Of a stretch of 64,000 nucleotides of DNA, positions 33,596 through 44,765 are shown piece by piece. This stretch comes from Metapseudomonas boanensis (GTDB lineage: Bacteria; Pseudomonadota; Gammaproteobacteria; Pseudomonadales; Pseudomonadaceae), in assembly GCF_018704125.1 (NCBI RefSeq), contig NZ_JAGTIS010000001.1, forward strand, positions 434,001-498,000. The letters run 5' to 3'. Under the pieces are notes generated by a model. It did no database searches and was not told where the DNA came from. It worked only from the letters and a program-made list of their open reading frames with translations. The position numbers were made by a program, and so were the translations under genes. The stretch's first letter is position 1. Every line of letters begins with the position of its first letter.

Positions 33596-34798
33596 ATGGA
33601 CCTTTCCTCGATGTTGAAAATCCTGGCCACCCAGGACGGTTCCGACCTTTACCTCTCTACTGGCGCGCCGCCCTGCGCCAAGTTCAATGGCGTGCTCAAA
33701 CCGCTAAGCAGCGAGCCGTTGCGCGCCGGCGACGTGGCAAAGATCGCGGATTCGGTCATGGATGCCGAGCAGCGCGCTGAATTCGAGCGTGAGCTGGAGA
33801 TGAACCTGGCCATTTCGCTGCCCAATATCGGCCGCTTTCGCATCAATATCTTCAAACAGCGCAACGAGGTATCCATCGTCGCGCGGAACATCAAGCTCGA
33901 TATCCCGAAATTCGAGGACCTCAAACTGCCGGAAGTGCTGCTCAAGATGGTCATGGAGAAGCGCGGCCTGGTGCTGTTCGTCGGCGGTACCGGCTCGGGC
34001 AAGTCCACCTCTCTGGCCGCACTGATCGACTACCGCAACCGCAATAGCGGCGGGCACATCATCACCATCGAAGACCCGGTGGAGTATGTGCATCGGCACA
34101 AGAAATCCATCATCAACCAGCGTGAAGTGGGCGTGGACACCCGCAGCTTCCATGCAGCGTTGAAGAACACCCTGCGCCAGGCGCCGGACGTGATCCTGAT
34201 CGGTGAGATCCGCGACCGCGAAACCATGGAGCACGCCCTGGCCTTCGCCGACACCGGCCACCTGGCGATTTCCACATTGCATGCCAACAACGCCAACCAG
34301 GCGCTGGACCGCATCATCAACTTCTTCCCCGAGGAGCGTCGGCCGCAGCTGCTCAATGACCTGGGCAACAACCTCAAGGCCTTCGTTTCCCAGCGTCTGG
34401 TGCGTACCCAGGATGGCAAACGCCGTGCGGCGGTTGAGGTGCTGCTCGGGACTTCGACCATCAGCGACCTGATCAAGCGCGGTGAATTCCACTCCATCAA
34501 GGAAATCATGGAAAAGTCCCGTGGCCTGGGCATGCAGACCTTCGACCAGGCGTTGTTCGACCTGGTGGTGGAGGGCGCCATCAGCGAGGACGAGGCGATC
34601 AAGAACGCCGACTCGGCCAACAATCTGCGCCTGAAGCTCAAGCTTTATCGCGAGGGCCCCAATGGACCGGCCGCGCAGGAGAGCACCTCGACGGCAGCGC
34701 CTGCTGGAGGCGAGAGAGCTGCCAACTGGGGGCTCGAGCTGAAGTTGGAGGAGTTGGAGGAAGATGAGCCGGAGGAGCCGGGGGCAGGGCCGAGGTAG
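33596..34798 (+). CDS. PilT/PilU-family type IV pilus ATPase
   Basis: A 400-residue hexameric secretion-type ATPase that would drive pilus retraction or assist PilT. Walker A GGTGSGKST is at 130-138, the Asp box IITIEDPVEY and His box follow, and TLRQAPDVILIGEIRDRETM and HLAISTLHANNANQALDRII are PilT/PilU hallmarks. The C-terminus is acidic (EELEEDEPEEPGAG), as in PilU-like members. No other pilus gene is near, so it is an accessory homologue and not part of a pil cluster. Start chosen at MDLSSML (33596); the open frame upstream is not homologous. Confidence 0.88.
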   Translation: MDLSSMLKILATQDGSDLYLSTGAPPCAKFNGVLKPLSSEPLRAGDVAKIADSVMDAEQRAEFERELEMNLAISLPNIGRFRINIFKQRNEVSIVARNIKLDIPKFEDLKLPEVLLKMVMEKRGLVLFVGGTGSGKSTSLAALIDYRNRNSGGHIITIEDPVEYVHRHKKSIINQREVGVDTRSFHAALKNTLRQAPDVILIGEIRDRETMEHALAFADTGHLAISTLHANNANQALDRIINFFPEERRPQLLNDLGNNLKAFVSQRLVRTQDGKRRAAVEVLLGTSTISDLIKRGEFHSIKEIMEKSRGLGMQTFDQALFDLVVEGAISEDEAIKNADSANNLRLKLKLYREGPNGPAAQESTSTAAPAGGERAANWGLELKLEELEEDEPEEPGAGPR

Positions 34799-34941
34799 GC
34801 TCCCGGGGCATTGCTGGTGTGGCTTTCGTCCGCTTCCCCCTCACAACCTGTACGGTCAAATTTAATTGCTGCTGTACTTAGCGCTTGTGCCGTGGCCCGC
34901 ATAGATTCGCTCCATGCACTGATCTGCCACGGGAGGCCGCC

Positions 34942-35538
34942 ATGCGTATCGCCGTACTGACGTTCGAGGGTTTCAACGAGCTGGATTCGTTTGTCGCCGC
35001 CGGGCTGCTCAACCGCATGCGTGGCCACGGCTGGCAGGCTGAGATCACCTCGCCCACGGAATGGGTTACCTCGATGAACGGGGTGAAGATCCAGGCGCAG
35101 CAGCCGCTGGAGTTCGCTAACGCGGCGGACGTGGTGCTGTTCGGCAGTGGCATGCAGACCCGCGCCATCGCCGAGGACCGCACCATCCTCGACCGCCTGC
35201 GGCTGGACCCGCAGCGCCAGTTGATCGGTTCGCAATGCTCCGGCGCCTTGCTGATGGCCCGCCTCGGGCTGTTAGGCAGCCTGCCGGCCTGCACCGATCT
35301 CACCACCAAGCCCTGGGTGATCGAGGCGGGCGTGCAGGTGCTGGACCAGCCGTTTTATGCCAAGGGCAACCTGGCTACGGCCGGTGGGTGCCTGTCAGCG
35401 CCTTATCTGGCGACCTGGGCGATTGCCAAGCTGGCGGGAGAGGATGCTTGCGCCACGGTGTTGCACTACGTAGCCCCGGTGGGAGAGAAGGAGGCCTTCG
35501 TCGAACGGGCCCTCGGGGTGGTTAGGCCATATCTTTGA
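34942..35538 (+). CDS. DJ-1/PfpI family protein
   Basis: A 198-residue class-I glutamine-amidotransferase-like protein. The nucleophile Cys99 sits in the elbow GSQCSGALLMARLGL, and the N-terminal strand with Glu/Asp (LTFEGFNELD) is typical of the DJ-1/PfpI superfamily. There is no AraC-type DNA-binding domain. The exact reaction (isonitrile hydratase, deglycase or other) cannot be told. The ATG at 34942 has GGGAGG upstream. Confidence 0.87.
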   Translation: MRIAVLTFEGFNELDSFVAAGLLNRMRGHGWQAEITSPTEWVTSMNGVKIQAQQPLEFANAADVVLFGSGMQTRAIAEDRTILDRLRLDPQRQLIGSQCSGALLMARLGLLGSLPACTDLTTKPWVIEAGVQVLDQPFYAKGNLATAGGCLSAPYLATWAIAKLAGEDACATVLHYVAPVGEKEAFVERALGVVRPYL

Positions 35539-35642
35539 CACGCAGGAATGGCTGCTCTTCTGGGGGCGGGTAAACATCTACGTTCGTAGAGCTGCGACTG
35601 GCTCATCGCAGGACTTGTAGGCGCATGGGGGGCGCCGCGTTC

Positions 35643-35695
35643 TTGCTCGCGGACAGCCCGAGCGCGATCTTTCGCGAGCAAGCTCACTCCTACAG
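35643..35695. repeat. REP-like palindrome
   Basis: CTTGCTCGCG (35643-35652) and CGCGAGCAAG (35674-35683), followed by CTCACTCCTACAG, a degenerate copy of the dispersed REP repeat. It lies in the gap between the DJ-1 and aacS 3' ends. Confidence 0.7.
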
Positions 35696-35770
35696 AAAAT
35701 CCCGACTTGATTAAGCACATGGTTCCCCATCTTCAAATGGATTTGCACCCACAGAAAAGGTGCCTGGAGA

Positions 35771-37738
<1,968 letters not shown>

Positions 37739-37780
37739 CGTGTCGGGCGGATGCTCTTCATAATGGCACGGGTTGGCGGC

Positions 37781-38695
37781 TCAGGTTGGGGCCTCGGGGA
37801 GGTCCAGGGTGTTCCAGTCGGTGACGTGCAACAGCACGTCGCACAGGGCCTGGGCCGCCGTGGAGAGCTTGTGCTCGGCGAGCCGGATCAATCCGACCCG
37901 CCGGGCCACCTCCGGGCTGTGCAGGGCGATGCAGCGGGCGCCCAGCTCCTGCATCTGCTGGATGCACAGGCTGGGGACGACGCTGACGCCCAGCCCCTGG
38001 GCGACCATGCGGCCGATCGTGCCCAGTTGGTGACTCTCGAAGGCCACCGGCAATTTGCCGTGTTGCGCGGCGACCGTCTCTTCCAGCAGCAGTCTCACGG
38101 CGGAAGGCCGTTGCAGGGTGATGAAGTTCTCCCGCAGCAGCTCCGCCCAGCTCACGTCCTGGCGACTAGCCAGTTCGCAGTCGGTGGGAACTACGGCAAC
38201 GAATCGGTCGGTATAGAAGGGCGTGAAATCCAGACCGTCGAGCGAGTCCGGCTCGAACGCGATGCCCAGCTCGACACGGCGGTTGCGCACCATATCCAGT
38301 ACTTGCTCGTTGATCACATCATGCACGGCCACGTTGACCTTCGGGTGGCGATTGCGGAAGGCCTTGAGCGCCACCGGCAATAGGTTGCCGGCAAACGAGG
38401 GCATGGCGGCAATGGAAACCTTGCCCAATTGCAGGGTGAAGTGCTGGCGCAGCAGCTCTTCGGCATTGTCCCAGTCTGCCAGCAGGCGGCGGGCAATGGG
38501 CAGCAGTGTCTCGCCTTCTGGCGTCAGGCTGACGCTGCGGGTGGTGCGCACCAGCAACGGGCCGCCGAGGGACTCTTCCAGGCTTTTGATCGCCAGGCTC
38601 AACGCAGGCTGGGAAAGGTGCAGCCGTTCGCACGCCTGGGCGAAGCTCAGGCTCTGGGCAACGGCAAGGAAGGCGCGCAATTGCTTGACAGTCAT
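37781..38695 (-). CDS. dhcR: LysR-family regulator (DhcR-like)
   Basis: A 304-residue LysR protein starting MTVKQLRAFLAVAQSLSFAQ, with a standard helix-turn-helix (ACERLHLSQPALSLAIKSLE). It sits between aacS (same strand, 42 bases beyond) and the divergent dhcAB genes, the position of DhcR in P. aeruginosa, which activates the dehydrocarnitine CoA-transferase genes. It probably senses dehydrocarnitine, acetoacetate or a related 3-keto acid (inference from synteny). Confidence 0.8.
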   Translation of the reverse strand: MTVKQLRAFLAVAQSLSFAQACERLHLSQPALSLAIKSLEESLGGPLLVRTTRSVSLTPEGETLLPIARRLLADWDNAEELLRQHFTLQLGKVSIAAMPSFAGNLLPVALKAFRNRHPKVNVAVHDVINEQVLDMVRNRRVELGIAFEPDSLDGLDFTPFYTDRFVAVVPTDCELASRQDVSWAELLRENFITLQRPSAVRLLLEETVAAQHGKLPVAFESHQLGTIGRMVAQGLGVSVVPSLCIQQMQELGARCIALHSPEVARRVGLIRLAEHKLSTAAQALCDVLLHVTDWNTLDLPEAPT

Positions 38696-38702
38696 TTATT
38701 TG

Positions 38703-38723
38703 CCTTTGTGATTAATGCAAAGG
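38703..38723. promoter_or_regulatory. candidate DhcR operator CCTTTG-N9-CAAAGG
   Basis: A perfect 6-bp inverted repeat with a 9-base AT-rich centre, directly beside the dhcR start and 98 bases before dhcA, as expected for a LysR site. Confidence 0.5.
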
Positions 38724-38820
38724 AAAAACAAACTTAACAAATCAGTCTGGAGGGGAGAAGCTCTGCCTCACTCACCGGCGACGACTGCCGGCCATGAACA
38801 ACGACAAGAGGCGCAATCGC

Positions 38821-39519
38821 ATGAGCGGACTCGACAAACGTGTGAACTCCTATGAAGAGGCCCTGGCCGGCCTGACCGACGACATGACTGTCCTGTCCGG
38901 CGGCTTCGGCATCTGCGGTATTCCGGAGAACTTGATCAACGAGATCCGCCGCCGTGGCGTCAAGGGCCTGACCGTGGTCTCCAACAACTGCGGCATCGAC
39001 GGCTTTGGCCTGGGCGTGCTGCTGGAAGACCGGCAGATCCGCAAGATGATCGCGTCCTACGTCGGCGAGAACGCCCTGTTCGAGCAACAGCTGCTCAGCG
39101 GCGAGCTGGAAGTCGAACTGACCCCGCAAGGCACCCTGGCCGAGAAACTGCGCGCAGGCGGTGCCGGCATCCCGGCCTTCTACACGGCCACTGGCTACGG
39201 CACCCCGGTCGCCGAAGGCAAGGAAGCTCGCGAGTTCAACGGCCGCCATTACATCCTCGAGCCGGCGATCACCGGTGACTTCGCTATCGTCAAAGGCTGG
39301 AAAGCCGACCACTTCGGCAACGTCATCTACCGCCACACTGCACAGAACTTCAACCCGGTGGTCGCCACCGCCGGCCGCATCACCGTGGTCGAGGTGGAGG
39401 AAATCGTCGAGCCGGGCGAACTGGACCCGGCCCAGATCCACACCCCTGGCATCTACGTGGACCGCATCATCCAGGGCAGCTTCGAGAAACGCATCGAGAA
39501 GCGCACCGTCCGCTCCTGA
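38821..39519 (+). CDS. dhcA: 3-oxoacid CoA-transferase subunit A
   Basis: A 232-residue alpha subunit of a class-I CoA transferase moving CoA from succinyl- or acetyl-CoA to a 3-keto acid such as acetoacetate or dehydrocarnitine. The glycine-rich [18 protein letters not shown] CoA-binding loop is at about residues 22-39. The beta subunit follows after 36 bases. Synteny with dhcR, atoB and aacS matches the P. aeruginosa dehydrocarnitine locus, but the sequence alone does not separate DhcA from ScoA/AtoD. The start is placed at MSGLDKRV; an in-frame ATG at 38794 is possible. Confidence 0.88.
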   Translation: MSGLDKRVNSYEEALAGLTDDMTVLSGGFGICGIPENLINEIRRRGVKGLTVVSNNCGIDGFGLGVLLEDRQIRKMIASYVGENALFEQQLLSGELEVELTPQGTLAEKLRAGGAGIPAFYTATGYGTPVAEGKEAREFNGRHYILEPAITGDFAIVKGWKADHFGNVIYRHTAQNFNPVVATAGRITVVEVEEIVEPGELDPAQIHTPGIYVDRIIQGSFEKRIEKRTVRS

Positions 39520-39555
39520 GCCTGACCACAACAAGAAGAATCCGAGGATACCGAC

Positions 39556-40212
39556 ATGGCACTTACCCGCGAACAGATGGCCCAGCGCGTGGCTCGCGAA
39601 CTGAAGGACGGCTACTACGTGAACCTGGGGATCGGTATTCCGACCCTGGTGGCCAACTACGTGCCGGAAGGCATGGATGTGATGCTGCAGTCCGAGAATG
39701 GCCTGCTCGGCATGGGCGCATTCCCGACCGAGGATGAAGTGGACGCCGACATGATCAACGCCGGCAAGCAGACCGTCACCGCCCGCTCGGGTGCAGCGAT
39801 CTTCTCGTCCGCCGAGTCCTTCGCGATGATCCGTGGCGGCCACGTGGACCTGACCGTGCTGGGCGCCTTCGAAGTGGATGTCCAGGGCAACATTGCGTCC
39901 TGGATGATCCCCGGCAAGCTGGTCAAGGGCATGGGCGGCGCGATGGACCTGGTGGCCGGTGCCGACAACATCATCGTCACCATGACTCACGCCTCCAAGG
40001 ACGGCGAATCCAAGTTGCTCAAGCACTGCAGCCTGCCGCTCACCGGCTGCCGCTGCATTCGCAAGGTACTCACCGACCTGGCGTACCTGGAGATCGAGAA
40101 CGGCACCTTCATCCTGCGCGAGCGCGCGCCGGGCGTGAGCATCGAAGAAATCGTCGCCAAGACCGCCGGCCCGCTGATCGTGCCGGATGACGTCATCGAA
40201 ATGACGTTCTGA
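39556..40212 (+). CDS. dhcB: 3-oxoacid CoA-transferase subunit B
   Basis: The 218-residue beta subunit partnering DhcA. The catalytic glutamate Glu47 lies in the signature MLQSENGLLGMG, and VNLGIGIPTLVANYVPEG precedes it. The ribosome site is GAGGATACC. A strong terminator follows, so most dhcAB transcripts should end before atoB. Confidence 0.9.
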   Translation: MALTREQMAQRVARELKDGYYVNLGIGIPTLVANYVPEGMDVMLQSENGLLGMGAFPTEDEVDADMINAGKQTVTARSGAAIFSSAESFAMIRGGHVDLTVLGAFEVDVQGNIASWMIPGKLVKGMGGAMDLVAGADNIIVTMTHASKDGESKLLKHCSLPLTGCRCIRKVLTDLAYLEIENGTFILRERAPGVSIEEIVAKTAGPLIVPDDVIEMTF

Positions 40213-40221
40213 GTACCTCAC

Positions 40222-40268
40222 CGCATTGAAGGGAGCCGCCACGCACGGCTTCCTTCAATGCGTTTTTT
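40222..40268 (+). terminator. strong intrinsic terminator between dhcB and atoB
   Basis: A 17-bp stem (40222-40238 with 40246-40262, one G-T wobble), a 7-base loop, then six T and another T-rich stretch. Confidence 0.9.
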
Positions 40269-40311
40269 CGTTTTATCACCACCGACCCTGCTTCTTGATC
40301 GGGAGAAACCA

Positions 40312-41490
40312 ATGCAAGACGTCGTAATCGTCGCCGCTACCCGCACTGCCATCGGCAGCTTCCAAGGCGCTCTCGCCGGTATCCCCGCCCATGAACTGGG
40401 TGCCGCGGTGATTCGCCAGCTGCTGGCCCTGACCGGCCTGGATGTCGCCGAGGTGGATGAAGTGATCCTCGGCCAGGTGCTGACCGCAGGTTCGGGCCAG
40501 AACCCGGCGCGGCAGGCGGCAGTCCTCGCAGGCCTGCCCTTCACGGTCCCGGCCATGACCCTCAACAAGCTCTGTGGTTCCGGCCTCAAGGCCCTGCATT
40601 TGGGCGTACAGGCCATCCGCTGCGGTGACGCAGACGTGGTCATCGCTGGCGGCCAGGAGAACATGAGCTTGGCCCCCTACATCCTGCCTGGCGCCCGTAC
40701 CGGCCTGCGCATGGGCCATGCGAAGATCGTCGACACCATGATCCACGACGGCCTGACCGATGCCTTCAACGACTACCACATGGGCGTCACGGCCGAGAAC
40801 CTGGTGGAGAAATACGGCATCAGCCGCGAGGCCCAGGACCGCTTTGCCGCCGCTTCGCAGGAGAAGGCCGTGGCTGCCATCGAAGGTGGGCGCTTCGTTG
40901 ATGAGATCACGCCGATCCTGATCCCGCAGCGCAAGGGCGATCCCGTTGCCTTCGCCACTGATGAGCAGCCGCGCGCCAGCACGACCTTCGATGCCTTGTC
41001 CAAGCTCAAACCGGCCTTCAAGAAGGATGGCAGCGTCACCGCTGGCAATGCCTCCAGCCTCAACGACGGCGCTGCTGCGGTGCTGCTGATGAGCGCTGAA
41101 AAGGCCAAGGCGCTGGGCCTGCCGGTGCTCGCGCGAGTCGCCGGTTACGCCAATTCCGGCGTTGACCCGGCGATCATGGGCATCGGCCCGGTAACCGCGA
41201 CTCGCCGTTGCCTGGAAAAAGCGGGCTGGAGCCTCGAGCAACTGGACTTGATCGAAGCCAACGAAGCCTTTGCCGCCCAGTCGCTGTCTGTGGGCCAGGA
41301 GCTGGGTTGGGACATGGCCAAGGTCAACGTCAACGGCGGCGCCATCGCCCTTGGTCACCCGATCGGTGCATCGGGCTGCCGCGTGCTGGTGACTCTGCTG
41401 CACGAGATGATCAAGCGTGATGCCAAGAAGGGTTTGGCGACCCTGTGCATCGGTGGGGGGCAGGGCGTGGCGCTGGCGATCGAGCGTTGA
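40312..41490 (+). CDS. atoB: acetyl-CoA acetyltransferase (thiolase)
   Basis: A 392-residue thiolase splitting acetoacetyl-CoA into two acetyl-CoA. The acylated Cys88 is in [12 protein letters not shown], His349 in [14 protein letters not shown], and Cys379 in TLCIGGGQG. The ATG at 40312 follows GGGAGAAACC. It is the last plus-strand gene of the ketone-body block; products of AacS or DhcAB and of HMG-CoA lyase feed into it. A terminator closes the gene. Confidence 0.94.
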   Translation: MQDVVIVAATRTAIGSFQGALAGIPAHELGAAVIRQLLALTGLDVAEVDEVILGQVLTAGSGQNPARQAAVLAGLPFTVPAMTLNKLCGSGLKALHLGVQAIRCGDADVVIAGGQENMSLAPYILPGARTGLRMGHAKIVDTMIHDGLTDAFNDYHMGVTAENLVEKYGISREAQDRFAAASQEKAVAAIEGGRFVDEITPILIPQRKGDPVAFATDEQPRASTTFDALSKLKPAFKKDGSVTAGNASSLNDGAAAVLLMSAEKAKALGLPVLARVAGYANSGVDPAIMGIGPVTATRRCLEKAGWSLEQLDLIEANEAFAAQSLSVGQELGWDMAKVNVNGGAIALGHPIGASGCRVLVTLLHEMIKRDAKKGLATLCIGGGQGVALAIER

Positions 41491-41510
41491 TTGCGACGTG
41501 GTAAGGAAAG

Positions 41511-41536
41511 CGCCGGCCTCAGGGTCGGCGTTTTTG
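41511..41536 (+). terminator. intrinsic terminator after atoB
   Basis: CGCCGGC (41511-41517) and GTCGGCG (41524-41530) pair with one wobble, followed by TTTTTG. Confidence 0.8.
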
Positions 41537-41576
41537 TTTGGAGGGTGCGCCGTGCGCACCCTACGATCAAGCCCGT

Positions 41577-41636
41577 AGGATGTGGTGGAGCGAAGCGATA
41601 CCCATCAGCGGGAATCGATGGGTATCGCAGGCTCAA
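41577..41636. repeat. palindromic repeat of the GTAGGATGG type
   Basis: TAGGATGTGGTGGAGCGAAG with CGATACCCATC is mirrored by GATGGGTATCGCAGGCTCAA with CCCATCC. It is part of the 328-base repeat-filled gap between atoB and liuE, which holds no gene. Confidence 0.65.
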
Positions 41637-41701
41637 CCCATCCTGCCGAGCCGAGTCGGGTTCAACTCCGCGCCAGCCGGCTGACGCAACAAGCTTCAGC
41701 C

Positions 41702-41752
41702 GCGAGTCACTCCTCTCAGCTTCAGGGAGAGGGGCCGGGGGAGAGGGCGGCG
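41702..41752. repeat. CTCTC-GCTTCAGGGAGAGGGG dispersed repeat, copy 1
   Basis: Contains AGCTTCAGGGAGAGGGGC followed by GGGGGAGAGGGCGG. It is nearly the same as 59890-59935. Confidence 0.65.
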
Positions 41753-41763
41753 GATACAAGCAA

Positions 41764-41795
41764 TAAAAAGGCCGCGATCCCGAAGCATCGCGGCC
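41764..41795 (-). terminator. intrinsic terminator of the liu operon
   Basis: On the minus strand GGCCGCGAT and ATCGCGGCC pair perfectly over an 8-base loop and run into TTTTTATT. It lies 23 bases beyond the liuE stop. Confidence 0.9.
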
Positions 41796-41818
41796 AAGAG
41801 GGGAACCTCAATCGAGCT

Positions 41819-42724
41819 TCAGCTCGAACTCGCCAGCCTGGCGCGCGCTACCCGCGAGCCATTCTCCTTGCCCAGCACCGCGCAGATGCGCTGGCCAGCC
41901 GCAATGAGCTTATCCATGTCGATGCCTGTCTCGATGCCCAACCCGTTCAGCAGGTAGAGCACATCTTCGGTGGCGACGTTGCCGGTGGCACCCTTGGCGT
42001 AGGGGCAGCCACCGAGGCCGGCGACCGAGCTGTCGAACACCGCGATGCCTTCCAGCAGGCCGGCGTAAACGTTCGCCACGGCCTGGCCATAGGTGTCGTG
42101 GAAGTGGCCGGCGAGCTTGTCACGGGGAACCTTGGCGCCGACGACTTCGAACATATGGCGGGTAGCGCCTGCGGTGCCAGTACCGATGGTGTCGCCGAGG
42201 GAGACTTCATAGCAGCCCATGGCGTATAGCTCGGCAGCCACGCTGGCCACTTGCTCGGCGGGGACAGTGCCCTCGTAGGGGCAGCCCAGCACACAGGAAA
42301 CATAGCCGCGCACGCTGATGCCCTGGGCTCGTGCCGCGTCCATGACCGGCACGAAACGTTCCAGGCTTTCGGCGATGGAGCAGTTGATGTTCTTTTGCGA
42401 GAAGGATTCGGAAGCGGCGGCGAACACGGCCACTTCCTTCACCCCGGCTTCCAGGGCGGCCTCGAAGCCCTTCAGGTTTGGTGCCAGGGCGGCGTAGGTG
42501 ACCCCGGCCTTGCGCTGGATCTGCGCGAAGACCTCGGCCGAACCGGCCATCTGCGGCACCCACTTGGGCGAGACGAAGCTGCCCACCTCGACATAGCCGA
42601 GGCCGGCGGCGGTCAGGTCGTCCACCAGGGTCACCTTGTCGGCGACGCTGATGGGTTGTTTCTCGTTCTGCAGGCCGTCGCGCGGGCCGACTTCGACCAG
42701 GCGGACCTTGCTTGGAATATTCAT
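41819..42724 (-). CDS. liuE: hydroxymethylglutaryl-CoA lyase
   Basis: A 301-residue TIM-barrel enzyme cleaving HMG-CoA to acetoacetate and acetyl-CoA, the last step of leucine breakdown. LVEVGPRDGLQNE at the N-terminus, the metal-ligand stretch GHFHDTYGQAVANVYAGL and the signature cysteine loop GLGGCPYAKGATGNVATEDV are present. The start is the ATG at 42724; an ATG five codons earlier is possible. It is the last gene of liuRABCDE and is separated from liuD by a repeat-containing gap. Confidence 0.94.
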   Translation of the reverse strand: MNIPSKVRLVEVGPRDGLQNEKQPISVADKVTLVDDLTAAGLGYVEVGSFVSPKWVPQMAGSAEVFAQIQRKAGVTYAALAPNLKGFEAALEAGVKEVAVFAAASESFSQKNINCSIAESLERFVPVMDAARAQGISVRGYVSCVLGCPYEGTVPAEQVASVAAELYAMGCYEVSLGDTIGTGTAGATRHMFEVVGAKVPRDKLAGHFHDTYGQAVANVYAGLLEGIAVFDSSVAGLGGCPYAKGATGNVATEDVLYLLNGLGIETGIDMDKLIAAGQRICAVLGKENGSRVARARLASSS

Positions 42725-42758
42725 TGCGTCATCTCTCAATGCACCGGAGTTCAGTACC

Positions 42759-42804
42759 GTAGGATGGGACGGGTAGCGTTCGGCTGAACCCGACTCATCC
42801 TACG
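42759..42804. repeat. palindromic repeat in the liuE-liuD gap
   Basis: CGTAGGATG (42759-42767) and CATCCTACG (42796-42804) are exact arms of the GTAGGATGGG-type repeat. Confidence 0.7.
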
Positions 42805-42821
42805 AGGTGTCACTGCGGACC

Positions 42822-44765
42822 TCAGGCCTCTTCCAACTCGACGAGGGCGGTGCCTTCGTTGACCAGCTCGCCTTCGCCGCAATACAGCGCCTTGATCACG
42901 CCGTCGTGAGGCGCGCGGATGCTGTGTTCCATTTTCATGGCTTCCAGCACCACCAGGGCGGTACCCGCTTCGACTTTCTGGCCAGCTTCCACCAGCACGC
43001 GCACGATACTGCCGTTCATCGGCGCCGTCAGCCCGCCGTGATGGCTGTGGCTGGCTTCCACTTCCTCGATCGGGTCGACGCGCGTGACGCTGCGCAGTTC
43101 GCCGTCCCACTCCAGGTAGAGCGTTTCGCCTCGGCGGATCGCCAGGTGCTGGCGACGCAGGCCGTCCTGCTCGACGGTGATGTGCTCGCCGGACAGGCAG
43201 ATCGGGCTGGCGGTCGCGCCGCGCAGACGCACCACATGGCGTTCGCTACCGGCAATCAGGTGCTGGTCGATTTCGCTGGGCAGACCGGCGCGCCAGCCGT
43301 TGTGCTGGCTCCAGGGCGAGTAGGGATCATCACTGCGCATGCGCTGTGCTTCGCTCTGGCGGAAGGTTTCGCCGGCCAGTTGCCAGAAGGTCTCGGGCAG
43401 TGCGGTGGGGGTGGGCAGCAGTTGTTCCTGGTAGCGGCCGATGAAGCCGGTATCCAGCTCGGCGGCGGCAAAGGCCGGGTGGGCCAGTACGCGGCGCAGG
43501 AACGCCAGGTTGGTCTTGAAGCCGCCCACAGCGGTTTCGTCGAGCATGGCCAGCAAGCGCTGACGGGCTTCCTCGCGGGTTTCACCCCAGGCGATCAGCT
43601 TGGCCAGCATTGGGTCGTAGAAGGGGGATACTTCATCGCCTTCGGCCACGCCACTGTCCACCCGACGGCCCGGGCCTGCTGCGGCTTCGCGGTAGAGGGC
43701 CAGGCGACCGCTGGCGGGCAGGAAGTCCTGCTCCGGGTCTTCGGCGTAGAGGCGCACTTCGATGGCGTGGCCGAGCAGCGGCACCTGTTCCTGGGTGATC
43801 GGCAGGGCCTCGCCACGGGCAACGCGGATTTGCCAGGCCACCAGGTCGAGGCCGGTGATGGCTTCGGTGACCGGGTGTTCCACCTGCAGGCGGGTGTTCA
43901 TCTCCATGAAGAAGAAGTCGCCGCGCTCATCCAGCAGGAACTCCACGGTGCCAGCGCCGACATACCCGATGGCCTGGGCCGCGCGCACGGCGGCTTCGCC
44001 CATGGCGCGGCGCAGTTCGGCGGAGAGGCCGGGGGCCGGTGCTTCCTCCACGACCTTCTGGTGGCGGCGCTGGATCGAGCAGTCGCGCTCGTTGAGATAC
44101 AGGCAGTTGCCGTGGCTGTCGGCGAATACCTGGATCTCCACGTGGCGCGGCTTGAGGACGTACTTCTCCACCAGCATGCGCGAGTCGCCAAAGGCCGACT
44201 GCGCCTCACGCTGGGCGGAGGCGAGGGCCTCGGCCAGCTCGCTTTCGCGCTCGACCACCTTCATGCCCTTGCCGCCACCGCCGGCAGCGGCCTTCAGCAG
44301 CACCGGGTAGCCGATGCGCTCGGACGCGGCGCGGAAGGTTTCCAGGTCCTGGGCCTCGCCGTGGTAGCCGGGCACCAGGGGCACACCGGCGGCCTCCATC
44401 AGCGCCTTGGCGGCAGACTTGCTGCCCATGGCGTCGATGGCGCTGGCTGGTGGGCCGAGGAAGATCAGGCCAGCCTCGGCGATGGCTCGGGCGAAGCCGG
44501 CGTTCTCCGAGAGGAAGCCGTAGCCCGGGTGGATGGCCTGGGCGCCGCTGGTCTTGGCGGCGGCGATCAGCTTGTCCACCAGCAAGTAGCTTTCGGCGGG
44601 TTTGGCGCCGCCCAGGTCGACGGCGATGTCCGCCTCGCGCACGTGGCGGGCATTACGGTCGATGGCGCTGTGCACGGCCACGGTACGAATGCCGAGGGCC
44701 TTGGCAGTGCGCATGACACGGCAGGCGATTTCGCCACGGTTGGCGATCAGCAGGGTGGTGATCAT
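42822..44765 (-). CDS. liuD: 3-methylcrotonyl-CoA carboxylase biotin-carrying alpha subunit
   Basis: A 647-residue subunit with biotin carboxylase (N-terminal LLIANRGEIACRVMRTAKAL, ATP-grasp KAAAGGGGKGMKVV, and MNTRLQVEHPVTEAITGLDL), a BT domain, and a C-terminal biotinyl domain with the modified Lys611 in EAMKMEHS. It carboxylates biotin with ATP and bicarbonate for transfer to 3-methylcrotonyl-CoA on LiuB. Its start overlaps the liuC stop (ATGA). Confidence 0.94.
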   Translation of the reverse strand: MITTLLIANRGEIACRVMRTAKALGIRTVAVHSAIDRNARHVREADIAVDLGGAKPAESYLLVDKLIAAAKTSGAQAIHPGYGFLSENAGFARAIAEAGLIFLGPPASAIDAMGSKSAAKALMEAAGVPLVPGYHGEAQDLETFRAASERIGYPVLLKAAAGGGGKGMKVVERESELAEALASAQREAQSAFGDSRMLVEKYVLKPRHVEIQVFADSHGNCLYLNERDCSIQRRHQKVVEEAPAPGLSAELRRAMGEAAVRAAQAIGYVGAGTVEFLLDERGDFFFMEMNTRLQVEHPVTEAITGLDLVAWQIRVARGEALPITQEQVPLLGHAIEVRLYAEDPEQDFLPASGRLALYREAAAGPGRRVDSGVAEGDEVSPFYDPMLAKLIAWGETREEARQRLLAMLDETAVGGFKTNLAFLRRVLAHPAFAAAELDTGFIGRYQEQLLPTPTALPETFWQLAGETFRQSEAQRMRSDDPYSPWSQHNGWRAGLPSEIDQHLIAGSERHVVRLRGATASPICLSGEHITVEQDGLRRQHLAIRRGETLYLEWDGELRSVTRVDPIEEVEASHSHHGGLTAPMNGSIVRVLVEAGQKVEAGTALVVLEAMKMEHSIRAPHDGVIKALYCGEGELVNEGTALVELEEA

